From: an uncultured Oscillospiraceae bacterium
Lineage (GTDB): Bacteria; Bacillota; Clostridia; Oscillospirales; Ruminococcaceae
Direction: 5' to 3'
Length of the DNA: 63,085 nt
NCBI GenBank assembly: GCA_900546885.1
Contig: UREN01000003.1
Location: forward strand, 1 to 63,085
Part shown: positions 27,228 through 35,852 of the stretch, in pieces
How the letters are laid out: every line of letters begins with the position of its first letter
Position numbering within the stretch: position 1 is the stretch's first letter
Position numbers and translations under genes: made by a program
Notes under the pieces: model-generated
What the model was told of the DNA's origin: nothing
Seen by the model: the letters and a program-made list of their open reading frames with translations, nothing else
Database searches by the model: none

Positions 27228-28199
27228 TTACTCTGCCTGTGTGGCAACTTCCACCACCGTGCCGGCCATGCCGTCAAACACAGCGGCATCCAGGCCCAGC
27301 GCGGCGGCCGTCTCGGTGTTCACCGTGATGATGCCGCCCTCCATCACATGATATTCCGGCACTTCACCGCCCTGCAGAATATCCACTGCCATACCGGCCG
27401 TATAGGTGCCCAGCTCGGTGTAGTTGACCCCGCAGGTGGCAAACGCGCCCGCCTTCACAAAGGAATCGGCCCCGGCGTAAAAGGGGATGCCCGCGGCGGC
27501 AAGCTGCTCGGAAACGGCGGCAGCAGCGGCCATTACCACGTTGTCCGTGGGGGTGAACACGGCGTCCACCTGCCCAATAAGCGAGGCCACGGCCGAGAGG
27601 ATTTCATCGTTGGTGTTGCCCGTTTTTTCCACATAGGCAATGCCCTTTTCCTCCAGGTAGGCTTTCGCCTGGGCAATGGGCGTGGCGGAATTGGGCTCTG
27701 AGTTGGAATACAGCAGGCCAACCGTCTGCACGTCCGGGTCTGCGGCCAGCATCATATCCAAAATAAATTCCGTGTTCAGGGCATCCGAAGTGCCCGTCAC
27801 GTTGGAAAAGCCCTCCACCCCGGCTTCGGCCGGGTCTGAAATGGCGGCATATATCACAGGGATGCCCGTCCCATCCGCCGCGTTCACCATGCATTGAGCA
27901 GCCAGCGTGGCAATGGGAATGATGGCGTCATACCCCTCCGAAACCACCTGTGTGCCAATTTGGTTCAGCGTGGTGGTGTCGTTTTGGCCGTTGAACTCTT
28001 CATATGCAATGGTAATGCCCTTTTCCTCAGCCAACGCATCCAGCCCGGCCTTCACCGCCTCGCGAATTTCGTCCAGGGAAGAATGGTCCATCTGCTGCAC
28101 AATGGCCACGGTGTAATCGGCACTGGCGGCCGGGCCCCCGCAGGCGGCAAGGCCCAGGCAAAGCGCGGCGGCAAGCAAAACACAGAACAGTTTTTTCAT
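27228..28199 (-). CDS. Substrate-binding lipoprotein, TrpX-like (predicted tyrosine/aromatic uptake)
   Basis: 323 residues. Signal peptide with lipobox LAAC (Cys20), then a type I periplasmic-binding fold of the ABC_sub_bind family: VAIVQQMDHSSLDEIREAV, PVIYAAISDPAEAGV, FTPTDNVVMAAAA and GAFATCGVNYTELG. Homologues called TrpX are predicted tryptophan or tyrosine receptors. The T-box leader upstream appears to read tyrosine, which favours tyrosine here. First gene of the receptor-permease-ATPase operon. Confidence 0.88.
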   Translation of the reverse strand: MKKLFCVLLAAALCLGLAACGGPAASADYTVAIVQQMDHSSLDEIREAVKAGLDALAEEKGITIAYEEFNGQNDTTTLNQIGTQVVSEGYDAIIPIATLAAQCMVNAADGTGIPVIYAAISDPAEAGVEGFSNVTGTSDALNTEFILDMMLAADPDVQTVGLLYSNSEPNSATPIAQAKAYLEEKGIAYVEKTGNTNDEILSAVASLIGQVDAVFTPTDNVVMAAAAAVSEQLAAAGIPFYAGADSFVKAGAFATCGVNYTELGTYTAGMAVDILQGGEVPEYHVMEGGIITVNTETAAALGLDAAVFDGMAGTVVEVATQAE

Positions 28200-28318
28200 G
28201 GTGATACCCTCTTTTCAAAATTTTGTGTGACAGTGTATGGTTCCAGACGCCTGCCGGCCCCGCCATCGCTTTGTGAAATATTCATATGCGTTCATGTTGC
28301 TTTTCCCCTTTGCACAGG

Positions 28319-28609
28319 CAAATAAAAAAACGCCTGCCCCTGCTGTTATGCAAGGGCAGGCGTTTTGAAAACATTCCTGCGGTGCCACCTTGATTGCCGC
28401 CCCCTCACGGGAGACAGCCGCTCTGCGGGATGCAAACACATCCCCGCGCTGTAACGTGCGCCCACGTCGCAAGATACTCGGCCCATGGCCTTTCCCCGCG
28501 CCCTCCGCGGCCCATTTGCCCGCCCCGCATTGCGGCCCGCTTCCACCTTGCCGGGCTCTCTTTGCGCGCGCTGACGGTTTTACTTCCGCGTCTACGGTTT
28601 TTTCTGTTT
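28319..28609 (-). promoter_or_regulatory. T-box riboswitch leader, candidate UAU (Tyr) specifier
   Basis: Read on the minus strand, the leader has GGAAGTAAAACC (AGTA element), AAAGAGAG and AAGGTGGAAGC (distal stem I elements). GAGTATC is in the specifier-loop position, with UAU at 28474-28476. The T-box sequence AAGGTGGCACCGCAGG (28376-28391) is followed by a terminator. The order and the alignment to GAGUAC of the Bacillus tyrS leader give tyrosine. Uncharged tRNA would pair with the T-box bulge and prevent termination, switching on the importer. Confidence 0.9.
28323..28366 (-). terminator. T-box terminator
   Basis: On the minus strand, AAAACGCCTGCCCTTGC pairs with GCAGGGGCAGGCGTTTT around an ATAACA-type loop and is followed by a T-run. 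It is the off state of the T-box. Confidence 0.9.
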
Positions 28610-28615
28610 GCGTTT

Positions 28616-28644
28616 ATGTTAGCACGCGCCCCGGGCGGTGTCAA
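28616..28644 (-). promoter_or_regulatory. Promoter of the T-box/ABC importer operon
   Basis: On the minus strand, TTGACA (28639-28644), a 17-base GC-rich spacer and TAACAT (28616-28621). Transcription should start near 28609, directly upstream of stem I of the T-box. Confidence 0.85.
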
Positions 28645-28750
28645 GCCCTTTTTGTAATTTACCGCTTTATTTTAAAAAAGCATCCAATAGAACAGGCCCG
28701 CAGCGCGAAAGAAAGTTTTTTAGAACTGTAACCACTTGCACACAAAATTA

Positions 28751-28759
28751 TGATATAAT
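28751..28759 (+). promoter_or_regulatory. Extended -10 promoter for the prsA-like gene
   Basis: TGATATAAT is a TGn-extended -10 with no clear -35. About 190 bases of GC-rich, gene-free leader follow before the start codon at 28959. That leader (28760-28958) has short GC inverted repeats but nothing I can name. Confidence 0.5.
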
Positions 28760-28958
28760 GTTTGCGTTTTATGAAGCCGGGCGCCCGCGCAGGATAAATT
28801 TTGTAAAACAAGGGCCGCGCCCGCGGCAAATGTGCGCCGCCAAACGCGGCCTGTATAGAGCGGGGTGCAGCAGGCAAGGCACTTTGTGCGCGCTTTGCCC
28901 GGCTGTGCCGGCCGCCCACATTACGGCTGAGAAAGCCGCAACCAGGAGGAACCTAGCT

Positions 28959-30014
28959 ATGAAATTCCGCTTCAAACTTCTTTGTGTCACGCTGTGCCTG
29001 GCCCTGAGCGCCGCTGCTTTCACCGGGTGTTCCGGCCAGGGCGCTTCCTCTGCATCCGGCTCTGCCGCTTCGGCATCCGCCACCGGGGAGGAAACACACG
29101 AGCCCGGCCTTTTCATTGACGGGCAAAAGGTAGAGGCAGACCCTGTGCTTACCTTCAACGGGGAAGAAGTGTCTTTTGATTTATACCGCTATATTTTTCT
29201 TACCTTCTGCGACCGCGTTGCCGGGGATGACAGCAGCTATTGGGAGGACATGAGCAACTCGGAAACCGCGCAGGCGGCCGAAACCGTCAAGCTGTATACG
29301 CTGAACAACGCGCTTTCTTTCCCCATGTTCCGCCAGTGGGCCGAAGAGCTTGGCGTAAGCTTGACAGAAGAGGAGACGGCCGAGATTGAGCAGGTGGCCG
29401 CCGATTGGGAGGGGTATTTTGGCTCGGAGGAAGAGTATGAAAACTTCCTTGCCATCAACCATCTTACAAAAGAGCTTGCCATTCAGATGGAGCTGGACAC
29501 GCAGTTGAGCAACAAGGTGCTGGAGGCCGCCTACGGCGATGCCATCAAAGCGGATGTGCTGGAAAACTTTGTGCATGTGCAGCATGTGCTGATTCAGTTT
29601 GAGGACGCAGAGGCGGACGACCACTCGGCCGAGCTTGCCAAGGCGCAGGAGGTGCTGGAAAAGGCACAGGCGGGCGAAGATTTCAACGCCCTGATGGAGG
29701 AATATAACGAAGACCCCGGCGAGCCGGAGGAGGGGTACTACTTCCCCACCGGTGTGATGGTGCAGGAGTTCGAGGACGCCTCGTTTGCCCTGCAGGACGG
29801 CGAGATCAGCGATATTGTGGAAACAAGCTATGGCTACCACATCATCAAGCGCCTGCCTCTGGACGAAAGCTATATCGACACCCACCTGCTGGACCTTGCA
29901 GCCGATTCTTCCGTGAACGAGCAGATGCAGCAGGATATGGACGAGCGCATCCGCGCAGGGGAAATTTGGTATTGCGATGTGTATGACCAAATTTCGCCCG
30001 CCACGCTGTTCTAA
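28959..30014 (+). CDS. PrsA-like peptidyl-prolyl isomerase lipoprotein
   Basis: 351 residues from ATG 28959 (AGGAGGA upstream). Signal peptide with lipobox FTGC (Cys24), a Ser/Ala-rich linker, a helical SurA/PrsA-like chaperone region, then a parvulin domain at about residues 205-300 (VQHVLIQFED, EGYYFPTGVMVQEFEDASF, SYGYHIIKRL). It should fold secreted proteins outside the membrane. The protein is strikingly acidic. It is monocistronic, with a strong terminator shared with the convergent rhamnose operon. Confidence 0.9.
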   Translation: MKFRFKLLCVTLCLALSAAAFTGCSGQGASSASGSAASASATGEETHEPGLFIDGQKVEADPVLTFNGEEVSFDLYRYIFLTFCDRVAGDDSSYWEDMSNSETAQAAETVKLYTLNNALSFPMFRQWAEELGVSLTEEETAEIEQVAADWEGYFGSEEEYENFLAINHLTKELAIQMELDTQLSNKVLEAAYGDAIKADVLENFVHVQHVLIQFEDAEADDHSAELAKAQEVLEKAQAGEDFNALMEEYNEDPGEPEEGYYFPTGVMVQEFEDASFALQDGEISDIVETSYGYHIIKRLPLDESYIDTHLLDLAADSSVNEQMQQDMDERIRAGEIWYCDVYDQISPATLF

Positions 30015-30041
30015 GCCGTCCGCTTTTTTGAAACAACAAAT

Positions 30042-30075
30042 ATGCGCCGCCCCGGCTTTAGCCGGGGCGGCGCAT
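30042..30075. terminator. Bidirectional terminator, prsA-like gene versus rmlB
   Basis: Perfect 15-bp arms ATGCGCCGCCCCGGC and GCCGGGGCGGCGCAT with a TTTA loop, between convergent genes. Confidence 0.9.
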
Positions 30076-30080
30076 CTGTT

Positions 30081-31139
30081 TTATTTGTTGCGGTACATCT
30101 CTTCGTAATATTTCTGGTAATTGCCGCTGGTGACGTTGGCCATCCATTCCTCATGGGCAAGGTACCAGTCAATGGTTTTCACAATGCCCTCTTCAAACGG
30201 CGTCTCGGGGTACCAGCCCAATTCGTCTTTGATTTTCTGCGGGTCAATGCCATACCGCCGGTCGTGGCCAAGCCTATCTGCCACATAGCGGATGAGCGTT
30301 TCGTTGATGGCGTCGTCCGCAAGGCGCTGGTGCAGCTGGGCAATGATGGTTTTTACAATAAAAATGTTCGGCCGCTCGTTATGGCCGCCCACATTGTACA
30401 CCTCGCCCACACGGCCCTTTTCCGCCACCATATCAATGGCCTTGCAGTGGTCCTCTACATACAGCCAATCGCGCACGTTCATGCCGTCGCCGTACACCGG
30501 CAGGTTTTTGTGGTTCTTTACATTGTGAATCATCAGCGGAATCAGCTTTTCCGGGAACTGATAGGGGCCATAGTTGTTCGAGCAGCGCGTGATGTTCACC
30601 GGCATGCCGTAAGTGTCGTGGAACGCCATGACAAACATATCTGCGCTGGCTTTGGAAGAAGAGTACGGGCTGTGCGGGCACAGGGGCGTCGTTTCGGTGA
30701 AATAGCCCTCGGCGCCAAGGCTGCCGTACACTTCGTCGGTGGAAACCTGCACATATTTTTTCCCAGGCGCCCACTGGCCGTCCTTTTGCCATGCATTCTT
30801 GGCGCACTGCAGAAGGTTCACCGTGCCCAGCACGTTCGTCTCTACAAAAATTTCGGGGTTCGAGATGCTGCGGTCCACATGGCTTTCGGCGGCAAAGTTG
30901 ATGACGCAATCGAAATCATACTGCAAAAACAGCTTTTCCACCAGGGCCCTGTCGCAGATATCGCCCTGCACAAACACATGGCGGCTGTCGCCCTCTACCC
31001 CCTTCAGGTTTTCCAAATTGCCCGCATAGGTGAGCTTATCCAGGTTCACCAGCAGGATTTCGTCATATTTTTTCAGCATGTAATACACGAAGTTCGAGCC
31101 AATGAACCCCGCGCAGCCTGTGATGAGATATTTTTTCAA
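30081..31139 (-). CDS. rmlB: dTDP-glucose 4,6-dehydratase
   Basis: 352 residues. Extended SDR enzyme with the NAD motif TGCAGFIGSNF at the N-terminus, STDEVYGSLG containing the catalytic Thr/Asp region, and YSSSKASAD with the YxxxK pair. It converts dTDP-glucose to dTDP-4-keto-6-deoxyglucose with bound NAD. Last gene of the glycosyltransferase-rmlA-rmlD-rmlB operon, 54 bp after rmlD. Confidence 0.96.
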   Translation of the reverse strand: MKKYLITGCAGFIGSNFVYYMLKKYDEILLVNLDKLTYAGNLENLKGVEGDSRHVFVQGDICDRALVEKLFLQYDFDCVINFAAESHVDRSISNPEIFVETNVLGTVNLLQCAKNAWQKDGQWAPGKKYVQVSTDEVYGSLGAEGYFTETTPLCPHSPYSSSKASADMFVMAFHDTYGMPVNITRCSNNYGPYQFPEKLIPLMIHNVKNHKNLPVYGDGMNVRDWLYVEDHCKAIDMVAEKGRVGEVYNVGGHNERPNIFIVKTIIAQLHQRLADDAINETLIRYVADRLGHDRRYGIDPQKIKDELGWYPETPFEEGIVKTIDWYLAHEEWMANVTSGNYQKYYEEMYRNK

Positions 31140-31193
31140 TGCAGTTTCCCCTTTTTTGCGGCGGGCTGGCCGCCGTTTTTTTGGCAGATGGGG

Positions 31194-32105
31194 TCATTCC
31201 CCATTCCAGTTTTCAAAAAATGCGGCCAGCGCCTGCTTCCACGGGCGCATCTCGTCGCCCACGGTGCAGCGCAGCATGCGGTTGTCCAGCGCGCTCCACG
31301 CGGGCCTGTCCGCTGCCGCAGGGTGCGCGGCCTTATACTCGGCGCTGGTGCACGGCGCCACCGTGGCCTGCAGCCCGGCCAGGCGCACAATTTCTTTTGT
31401 GAACTCATACCACGAGCACACGCCCTCACCTGTGCAGTGGTATACGCCGTATTCCTCGGTTACGGCAAGCTTTAAAATGTGATGTGCCAGATCTGCCGCA
31501 TTGGTGGGGTTTCCAAGCTGGTCGTCCACCACGGTAAGGCTGCCGGTTCTTCTGGCGGCGTTCACCATGGTCTTGACAAAATTTTTGCCCACATAGCCGT
31601 ACAGCCATGCCGTGCGCACTACAAACCAGCGCGTGCAGAACTGCCGCACATATTCCTCGCCCAGCAGCTTTGTTTTTCCGTACATAGATTTCGGCGCAGG
31701 CGTCTCGCACTCGGAAAGCGGCGCGCTGCCCGCCCCGCAAAACACATAGTCGGTGGAGATGTGCACCAGCTTTGCCCCCACCTCTTCCGCCGCCATGGCA
31801 AGGTTGCGCGCACCCAGGGCGTTCACACGGAAAGCATCGTCCGGGTTTGCGTCGCAGCCGTCCACATTGGTGTATGCCGCACAGGAAAAAATCACGTCCG
31901 GCGCATGGCGGCGCACAAAGGCGGCCACCGCATGCCGGTCGGTAATGTCAAGGCTTTCCATGCCGGGCACGCCCACATCCGTCTCTACCACGCTGGCGTG
32001 CCGCAGCTTCTCTGGCAGGGGGCCCAGCTCGGTGCACCCGCGCGCAAAACAGCGGCGCAGCTCGGTGCCAAGCTGGCCGTTGGCGCCGGTGATTAGAACC
32101 TTCAT
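31194..32105 (-). CDS. rmlD: dTDP-4-dehydrorhamnose reductase
   Basis: 303 residues. SDR motifs TGANGQLGTEL at the start, STDYVFCGAG and the YGKTKLLGE catalytic segment. It performs the last step of dTDP-L-rhamnose synthesis using NADPH. Starts 16 bases after rmlA stops. The intermediate epimerase gene rmlC, normally in the same operon, is not present in this window. Confidence 0.95.
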   Translation of the reverse strand: MKVLITGANGQLGTELRRCFARGCTELGPLPEKLRHASVVETDVGVPGMESLDITDRHAVAAFVRRHAPDVIFSCAAYTNVDGCDANPDDAFRVNALGARNLAMAAEEVGAKLVHISTDYVFCGAGSAPLSECETPAPKSMYGKTKLLGEEYVRQFCTRWFVVRTAWLYGYVGKNFVKTMVNAARRTGSLTVVDDQLGNPTNAADLAHHILKLAVTEEYGVYHCTGEGVCSWYEFTKEIVRLAGLQATVAPCTSAEYKAAHPAAADRPAWSALDNRMLRCTVGDEMRPWKQALAAFFENWNGE

Positions 32106-32121
32106 GCCTTACCCCCCTCTC

Positions 32122-33009
32122 TCAATAGCGAATTTTGTTTTCCGCCACCTGCTTCAAGTGCTGGCCATAAGGGCTTTTGCCATAGCGCTGGGCGCTTTCC
32201 AGCAGTTTTTCCTTTGTGATCCAGCCGTTTTTATAGGCAATTTCCTCCGGGGCCGAAATTTTGATGCCCTGGCGTTTTTCCACCATGCGCACAAAATCTG
32301 CCGCATCCACAAGGCTGTCCATGGTGCCGGTATCCAGCCATGCAAAGCCGCGGCCCAAAAGCTGCACGTCCAGCTTGCCGTCCTGTAAGTAAAGGTCGTT
32401 CAGGCTGGTAATTTCCAGCTCGCCGCGCGCCGAAGGCCGCACCTGCTTTGCCAGGCTGGAAACGCGGCCCGGGTAAAAGTACAGGCCCGTGATGGCGTAG
32501 TTCGATTTCGGGTGCGCGGGCTTTTCTTCCACGCTTACCACTCTGCCGGCCTCGTCAAATTCCACAATGCCAAAGCGCTCGGGGTCGTTTACATAATAGC
32601 CGAACACCGTGGCGCGCCCGTTTTCCTGCGCGTTCTTCACGGCGTTTTTCAAAATGCGGGAAAAGCCGTTGCCATAAAAGATATTATCGCCCAAAATCAT
32701 GGCGCAGGCATCGCCGCCAATGAACTCTTCCCCCAGAAGAAATGCCTGGGCCAGGCCGTCCGGCGAGGGCTGTACCTTGTAGGAAAAATGCACGCCATAC
32801 TGGCTGCCGTCGCCCATGAGGTGCTCGAAGCGCGGGGTGTCCTCCGGGGTGGAAATGATGAGGATGTCCTGAATGCCCGCCAGCATCAGCGTGGAAAGCG
32901 GGTAATAGATCATGGGTTTGTCATACACAGGCAGCAGCTGCTTAGAGGTGACCATGGTGAGCGGGTACAGCCTCGTTCCGGCGCCGCCGGCAAGGATGAT
33001 TCCTTTCAT
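32122..33009 (-). CDS. rmlA: Glucose-1-phosphate thymidylyltransferase
   Basis: 295 residues, the short-form RmlA length. Nucleotidyltransferase signature [11 protein letters not shown] at residues 8-18, then [28 protein letters not shown] and [10 protein letters not shown]. It couples glucose-1-phosphate and dTTP to make dTDP-glucose, the first step of the pathway. Second gene of the operon, 93 bp after the glycosyltransferase; that gap contains no separate promoter I can recognise. Confidence 0.96.
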   Translation of the reverse strand: MKGIILAGGAGTRLYPLTMVTSKQLLPVYDKPMIYYPLSTLMLAGIQDILIISTPEDTPRFEHLMGDGSQYGVHFSYKVQPSPDGLAQAFLLGEEFIGGDACAMILGDNIFYGNGFSRILKNAVKNAQENGRATVFGYYVNDPERFGIVEFDEAGRVVSVEEKPAHPKSNYAITGLYFYPGRVSSLAKQVRPSARGELEITSLNDLYLQDGKLDVQLLGRGFAWLDTGTMDSLVDAADFVRMVEKRQGIKISAPEEIAYKNGWITKEKLLESAQRYGKSPYGQHLKQVAENKIRY

Positions 33010-33102
33010 TGCTGTTCTCCTTTTTCTTTCAAAATCTCAAAACGGGCTAAGTACCGCCCACACACTTACACAAAAAATAGCGCCCCTGCGCCAGGGCTGC
33101 CC

Positions 33103-33885
33103 TCAGCGCAAACGGAAGCCCCATTTGCGCCAATAGCGCATCATAGAGGATATCTGCTGAAAAAACGGCTTCAGGCTTTTGTTCGGGCTGCGGTGCCAGG
33201 CGTGGTACACATGCGTGCAGGGCGTGAAATACACCTTGCCGTAGCTTTGCGCTTTGCGGGTGATGTCGGCGTCTTCCACATACATGAAATAGCCCTCGTC
33301 AAAGCCCTGCATTTGGCGGAACACATCGGTGCGCACCACAAAAAAGCAGCCCGTGCAAAAATCGATTTCTCTTGGCACGGTGAGGTCTTCGTCCAACATC
33401 AAATAGTGCTCTTCCGTTTTTTTCAGGCAGGCCAGCGGCACCTGCCGCGCCAGCAGGGAAAGAAAACCCGGCGCCCGCTTTGCCGTATACTGCGGCGTGC
33501 CGTCCGGAAACAGAAGCTGAGGCGTGGCCATAACCACATCCGGGTGCTCGTCCAAAAAGGCGCACAGTTTGCCGATGGCGTCCTCATCCAGCGTGATGTC
33601 CGGGTTTACCACAGCGTGATATTTGCTGTTCAGAACGGGCAGCACCGCGTTGTGCCCGGCGCCGAAACCCATATTGCGCGCAAGGCGCATCACCTGCACG
33701 CGCGGGCCCCACTGTGGCTGGGCCTGCTGCAGCTTTTCCCCCGTGCCGTCCGGCGAGGCATTATCCACCAGATACAGCGAAAGGTCCACCCCCGTTGTGT
33801 GCCGCAGAAGGCTTTCGGCCGCCTGCTCCGCCTCGCGGTAACCGCCGTATGTCACAATGCAGGCGCTTACCTTTGTTTTTTCCAT
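33103..33885 (-). CDS. Family 2 glycosyltransferase, probable rhamnosyltransferase
   Basis: 260 residues. GT-A fold: VSACIVTYGGYREAEQ at the N-terminus, VDNASPDGT, the metal-binding VNPDITLDED near residue 95, FCTGCFFVVRTDVF and the acidic GYFMYVEDADI. The layout is that of WbbL-like rhamnosyltransferases, and its position at the head of an rmlADB operon supports rhamnose as donor sugar (inference). The C-terminus is basic and amphipathic, suggesting membrane association. First gene after a strong promoter at 33.9 kb. Confidence 0.85.
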   Translation of the reverse strand: MEKTKVSACIVTYGGYREAEQAAESLLRHTTGVDLSLYLVDNASPDGTGEKLQQAQPQWGPRVQVMRLARNMGFGAGHNAVLPVLNSKYHAVVNPDITLDEDAIGKLCAFLDEHPDVVMATPQLLFPDGTPQYTAKRAPGFLSLLARQVPLACLKKTEEHYLMLDEDLTVPREIDFCTGCFFVVRTDVFRQMQGFDEGYFMYVEDADITRKAQSYGKVYFTPCTHVYHAWHRSPNKSLKPFFQQISSMMRYWRKWGFRLR

Positions 33886-33935
33886 GCTGCGCCTTCCCCT
33901 TTCGCCGCGCGGGCCTCGCCCTGTGGTTATGGTTT

Positions 33936-33964
33936 ATTATATCCTACCCGGCGGCTTTTTTCAA
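33936..33964 (-). promoter_or_regulatory. Promoter of the rhamnose operon
   Basis: On the minus strand, TTGAAA (33959-33964), 17-base spacer, TATAAT (33936-33941), about 50 bases upstream of the glycosyltransferase start. Confidence 0.85.
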
Positions 33965-34075
33965 TGTGTGCGCATATTTTCCGCAGGCAGGCGCAAGCTA
34001 GGTAACAGCAGAGGTTCGCATGCACACGGGGGCAGCCGCGCCCCCTTGTGGCGGAAAAGGGCGGGTGGAAGATAC

Positions 34076-34465
34076 ATGAGGCAAAAAGCTGCACAATTTT
34101 CTGTGGGTGCCGCAGGCTACAGCGCGCTGGAGATTGCCGTGCGCGGCCACACCCACTGGACAATGGCCGTGCTGGGCGGCCTTTGCCTGTGCGCACTGTG
34201 TGTGATTGCGCGCAGCTTTTCGCACAGAAGCATCGTGTTCCAGGCGGCGCTGGGCGCTGCCTTCATCACTGCGGCGGAATTTGCCACCGGCGTGGTGGTA
34301 AATTTGTGGCTTGGGTGGAATGTTTGGGATTATACCAAAGAGGCCGGGGACATTCTGGGGCAGATTTGCCCGCTGTTCACCTTCTATTGGTTCTGCTTGT
34401 GCTGCGGCGTGTTTGGGGCACTGCGGCTTGCGCGGCGCGTGCTGGCCGGGAAGGTGAACACCTGA
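34076..34465 (+). CDS. CmpB/YmcC-like small membrane protein (putative ABC permease family)
   Basis: 129 residues with four hydrophobic segments. The sequence GYSALEIAVRGHTHWTMAVL, then FATGVVVNLWLGWNVWDY and LYWFCL-like LFTFYWFCLCC, matches the PF06541-type family labelled putative ABC transporter permease; no ATPase is adjacent and the function is unproven. ATG 34076 is preferred because the frame upstream lacks homology. The upstream interval 33965-34075 holds no other feature. Confidence 0.75.
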   Translation: MRQKAAQFSVGAAGYSALEIAVRGHTHWTMAVLGGLCLCALCVIARSFSHRSIVFQAALGAAFITAAEFATGVVVNLWLGWNVWDYTKEAGDILGQICPLFTFYWFCLCCGVFGALRLARRVLAGKVNT

Positions 34466-34488
34466 CGGCTTTTCCCACATTGCAAAAG

Positions 34489-34520
34489 CGGCGGGCGCCC
34501 TTGGGCGGCCCGCCGTCTTT
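34489..34520 (+). terminator. Rho-independent terminator after the CmpB-like gene
   Basis: GGCGGGC and GCCCGCC arms with an inner GCCC/GGGC pairing, followed by GTCTTTGT. Confidence 0.7.
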
Positions 34521-34543
34521 GTACTGAACGGGCCGCCCCGCTG

Positions 34544-34572
34544 TTGCCTGCCCTCGCGCGGCATGGTATGAT
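34544..34572 (+). promoter_or_regulatory. Promoter for the 34.6 kb glycosyltransferase
   Basis: TTGCCT (34544-34549), 17-base spacer, TATGAT (34567-34572), about 55 bases upstream of the start codon. Confidence 0.65.
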
Positions 34573-34628
34573 AAGAATGAGTTCAAATTTGCCAGTGAAC
34601 CGATTCTGCAAAAGGAGCTTTCAGCAAA

Positions 34629-35732
34629 ATGGTTGTTTTCACATCTATCTGCGCCAATTATCTGCATAAAGCCCGTGTGCTCGCCCGCTCTGTAAAAAAA
34701 TATATCCCAGATGCCGTCTTCATCGTATGTATGACAGAGCGCGGGCTCACCGATTCCATGCGGGACGATGCTTTTGATTCTGTGGTGCTCTCGAAGGATA
34801 TGTGGGAAGGTGATTTTGACGCCTACATATTCAAGCACGCCATTGTAGAGGCCTCCACGGCTGTAAAGGGGCAGTTTTTCCGCTGGCTGTACCGCGCATA
34901 TCCAGCGGAACAGCAGTTTGTATATCTGGACCCGGACTGCCGCGTATATTCCGATTTTTCCGAGCTGCGGGAACTTCTTGTGACAAAGCCCATCGTTGTA
35001 TGCCCGCATCTGGTAGACCGCGGAAACGTTCAGATGGAGATATCCAGCATGGCGCACGGTGTATATAATCTCGGCTTTCTGGCGGTGAACCGTTCCAAAG
35101 AAGCCCGCGCCATGATAGAGTGGTGGGCACAGCGCCTGTCCCAATACTGTTATGACGATATCCCCCACGGCATTTTCACAGACCAGAAGTGGATAGACCT
35201 CGCGCCCTGTTTCTTTGATGTGTACATTCTGAAGCATCACGGCTACGACTTTGCCACCTGGCGCATGATGGATGCCGGCCTCGCAAAAGAGGGCGGCGTA
35301 TGGACAGTGAAGGGGCAGCCCTTGCGCTTTGTGCACTTTTCCGGTTACGGCGCCACCATCGAGCATTGCATGCAGGAATGGGCGCCAGACGATTTATTTC
35401 TGAAAGAACTGTACGACGCATACCGGGAAGAACACGAAGCCGCCAATGCCGACCATGTCTCCCAAACGCCGTGGTCTTACGGCTGCTACGCTTCCGGCGA
35501 GGCCGTCCGCACAGATATCCGGCAGGCGTGGCGTGAGCACAAGGATGAGATGGCTGCATTCGGCAACCCGTTTCAGTACAGCAACTTATTTTTCAACCTG
35601 CGTCTCCGTGTATATCCCGTCACCATCCGGGAGCGCTCATCCATTCTGTGGAATGGATGCCGCCGCGCGCTGCGGGCGGGCGGCGTTGGCGGCCTGATGC
35701 GGAAAGCCCGTCAAAAGCTGCTGCGGAAATAA
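34629..35732 (+). CDS. Glycosyltransferase with DPD motif, GT8-like
   Basis: 367 residues. N-terminal FTSICANYLHKARVLARSV, the metal-binding YLDPDCRVYSD at about residue 98, VYNLGFLAVNRSKEARAMIEWW and a later HFSGYG are the features of GT-A enzymes of the GT8-like or DUF707-like group that move sugars to cell-surface acceptors. No transmembrane helix. The tail is Arg/Lys-rich. It has its own promoter and terminator, and base composition is lower in GC than its neighbours, suggesting it may have been acquired. Acceptor and donor unknown. Confidence 0.8.
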   Translation: MVVFTSICANYLHKARVLARSVKKYIPDAVFIVCMTERGLTDSMRDDAFDSVVLSKDMWEGDFDAYIFKHAIVEASTAVKGQFFRWLYRAYPAEQQFVYLDPDCRVYSDFSELRELLVTKPIVVCPHLVDRGNVQMEISSMAHGVYNLGFLAVNRSKEARAMIEWWAQRLSQYCYDDIPHGIFTDQKWIDLAPCFFDVYILKHHGYDFATWRMMDAGLAKEGGVWTVKGQPLRFVHFSGYGATIEHCMQEWAPDDLFLKELYDAYREEHEAANADHVSQTPWSYGCYASGEAVRTDIRQAWREHKDEMAAFGNPFQYSNLFFNLRLRVYPVTIRERSSILWNGCRRALRAGGVGGLMRKARQKLLRK

Positions 35733-35744
35733 CCACTGCTTCGT

Positions 35745-35786
35745 AAAAAAGCACCGGCGCGCTTTAGAGCGCGCCGGTGCTTTTTT
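35745..35786. terminator. Bidirectional terminator, glycosyltransferase versus pgsA
   Basis: GCACCGGCGCGC and GCGCGCCGGTGC arms, loop TTTAGA, flanked by A6 and T6, so it works on both strands. Confidence 0.92.
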
Positions 35787-35852
35787 ACAAACGGCATTTT
35801 CTCCACAGAGAAAACCTCTACTCAGGAAACCTCTCAGCCGGACAGTTGTTAT

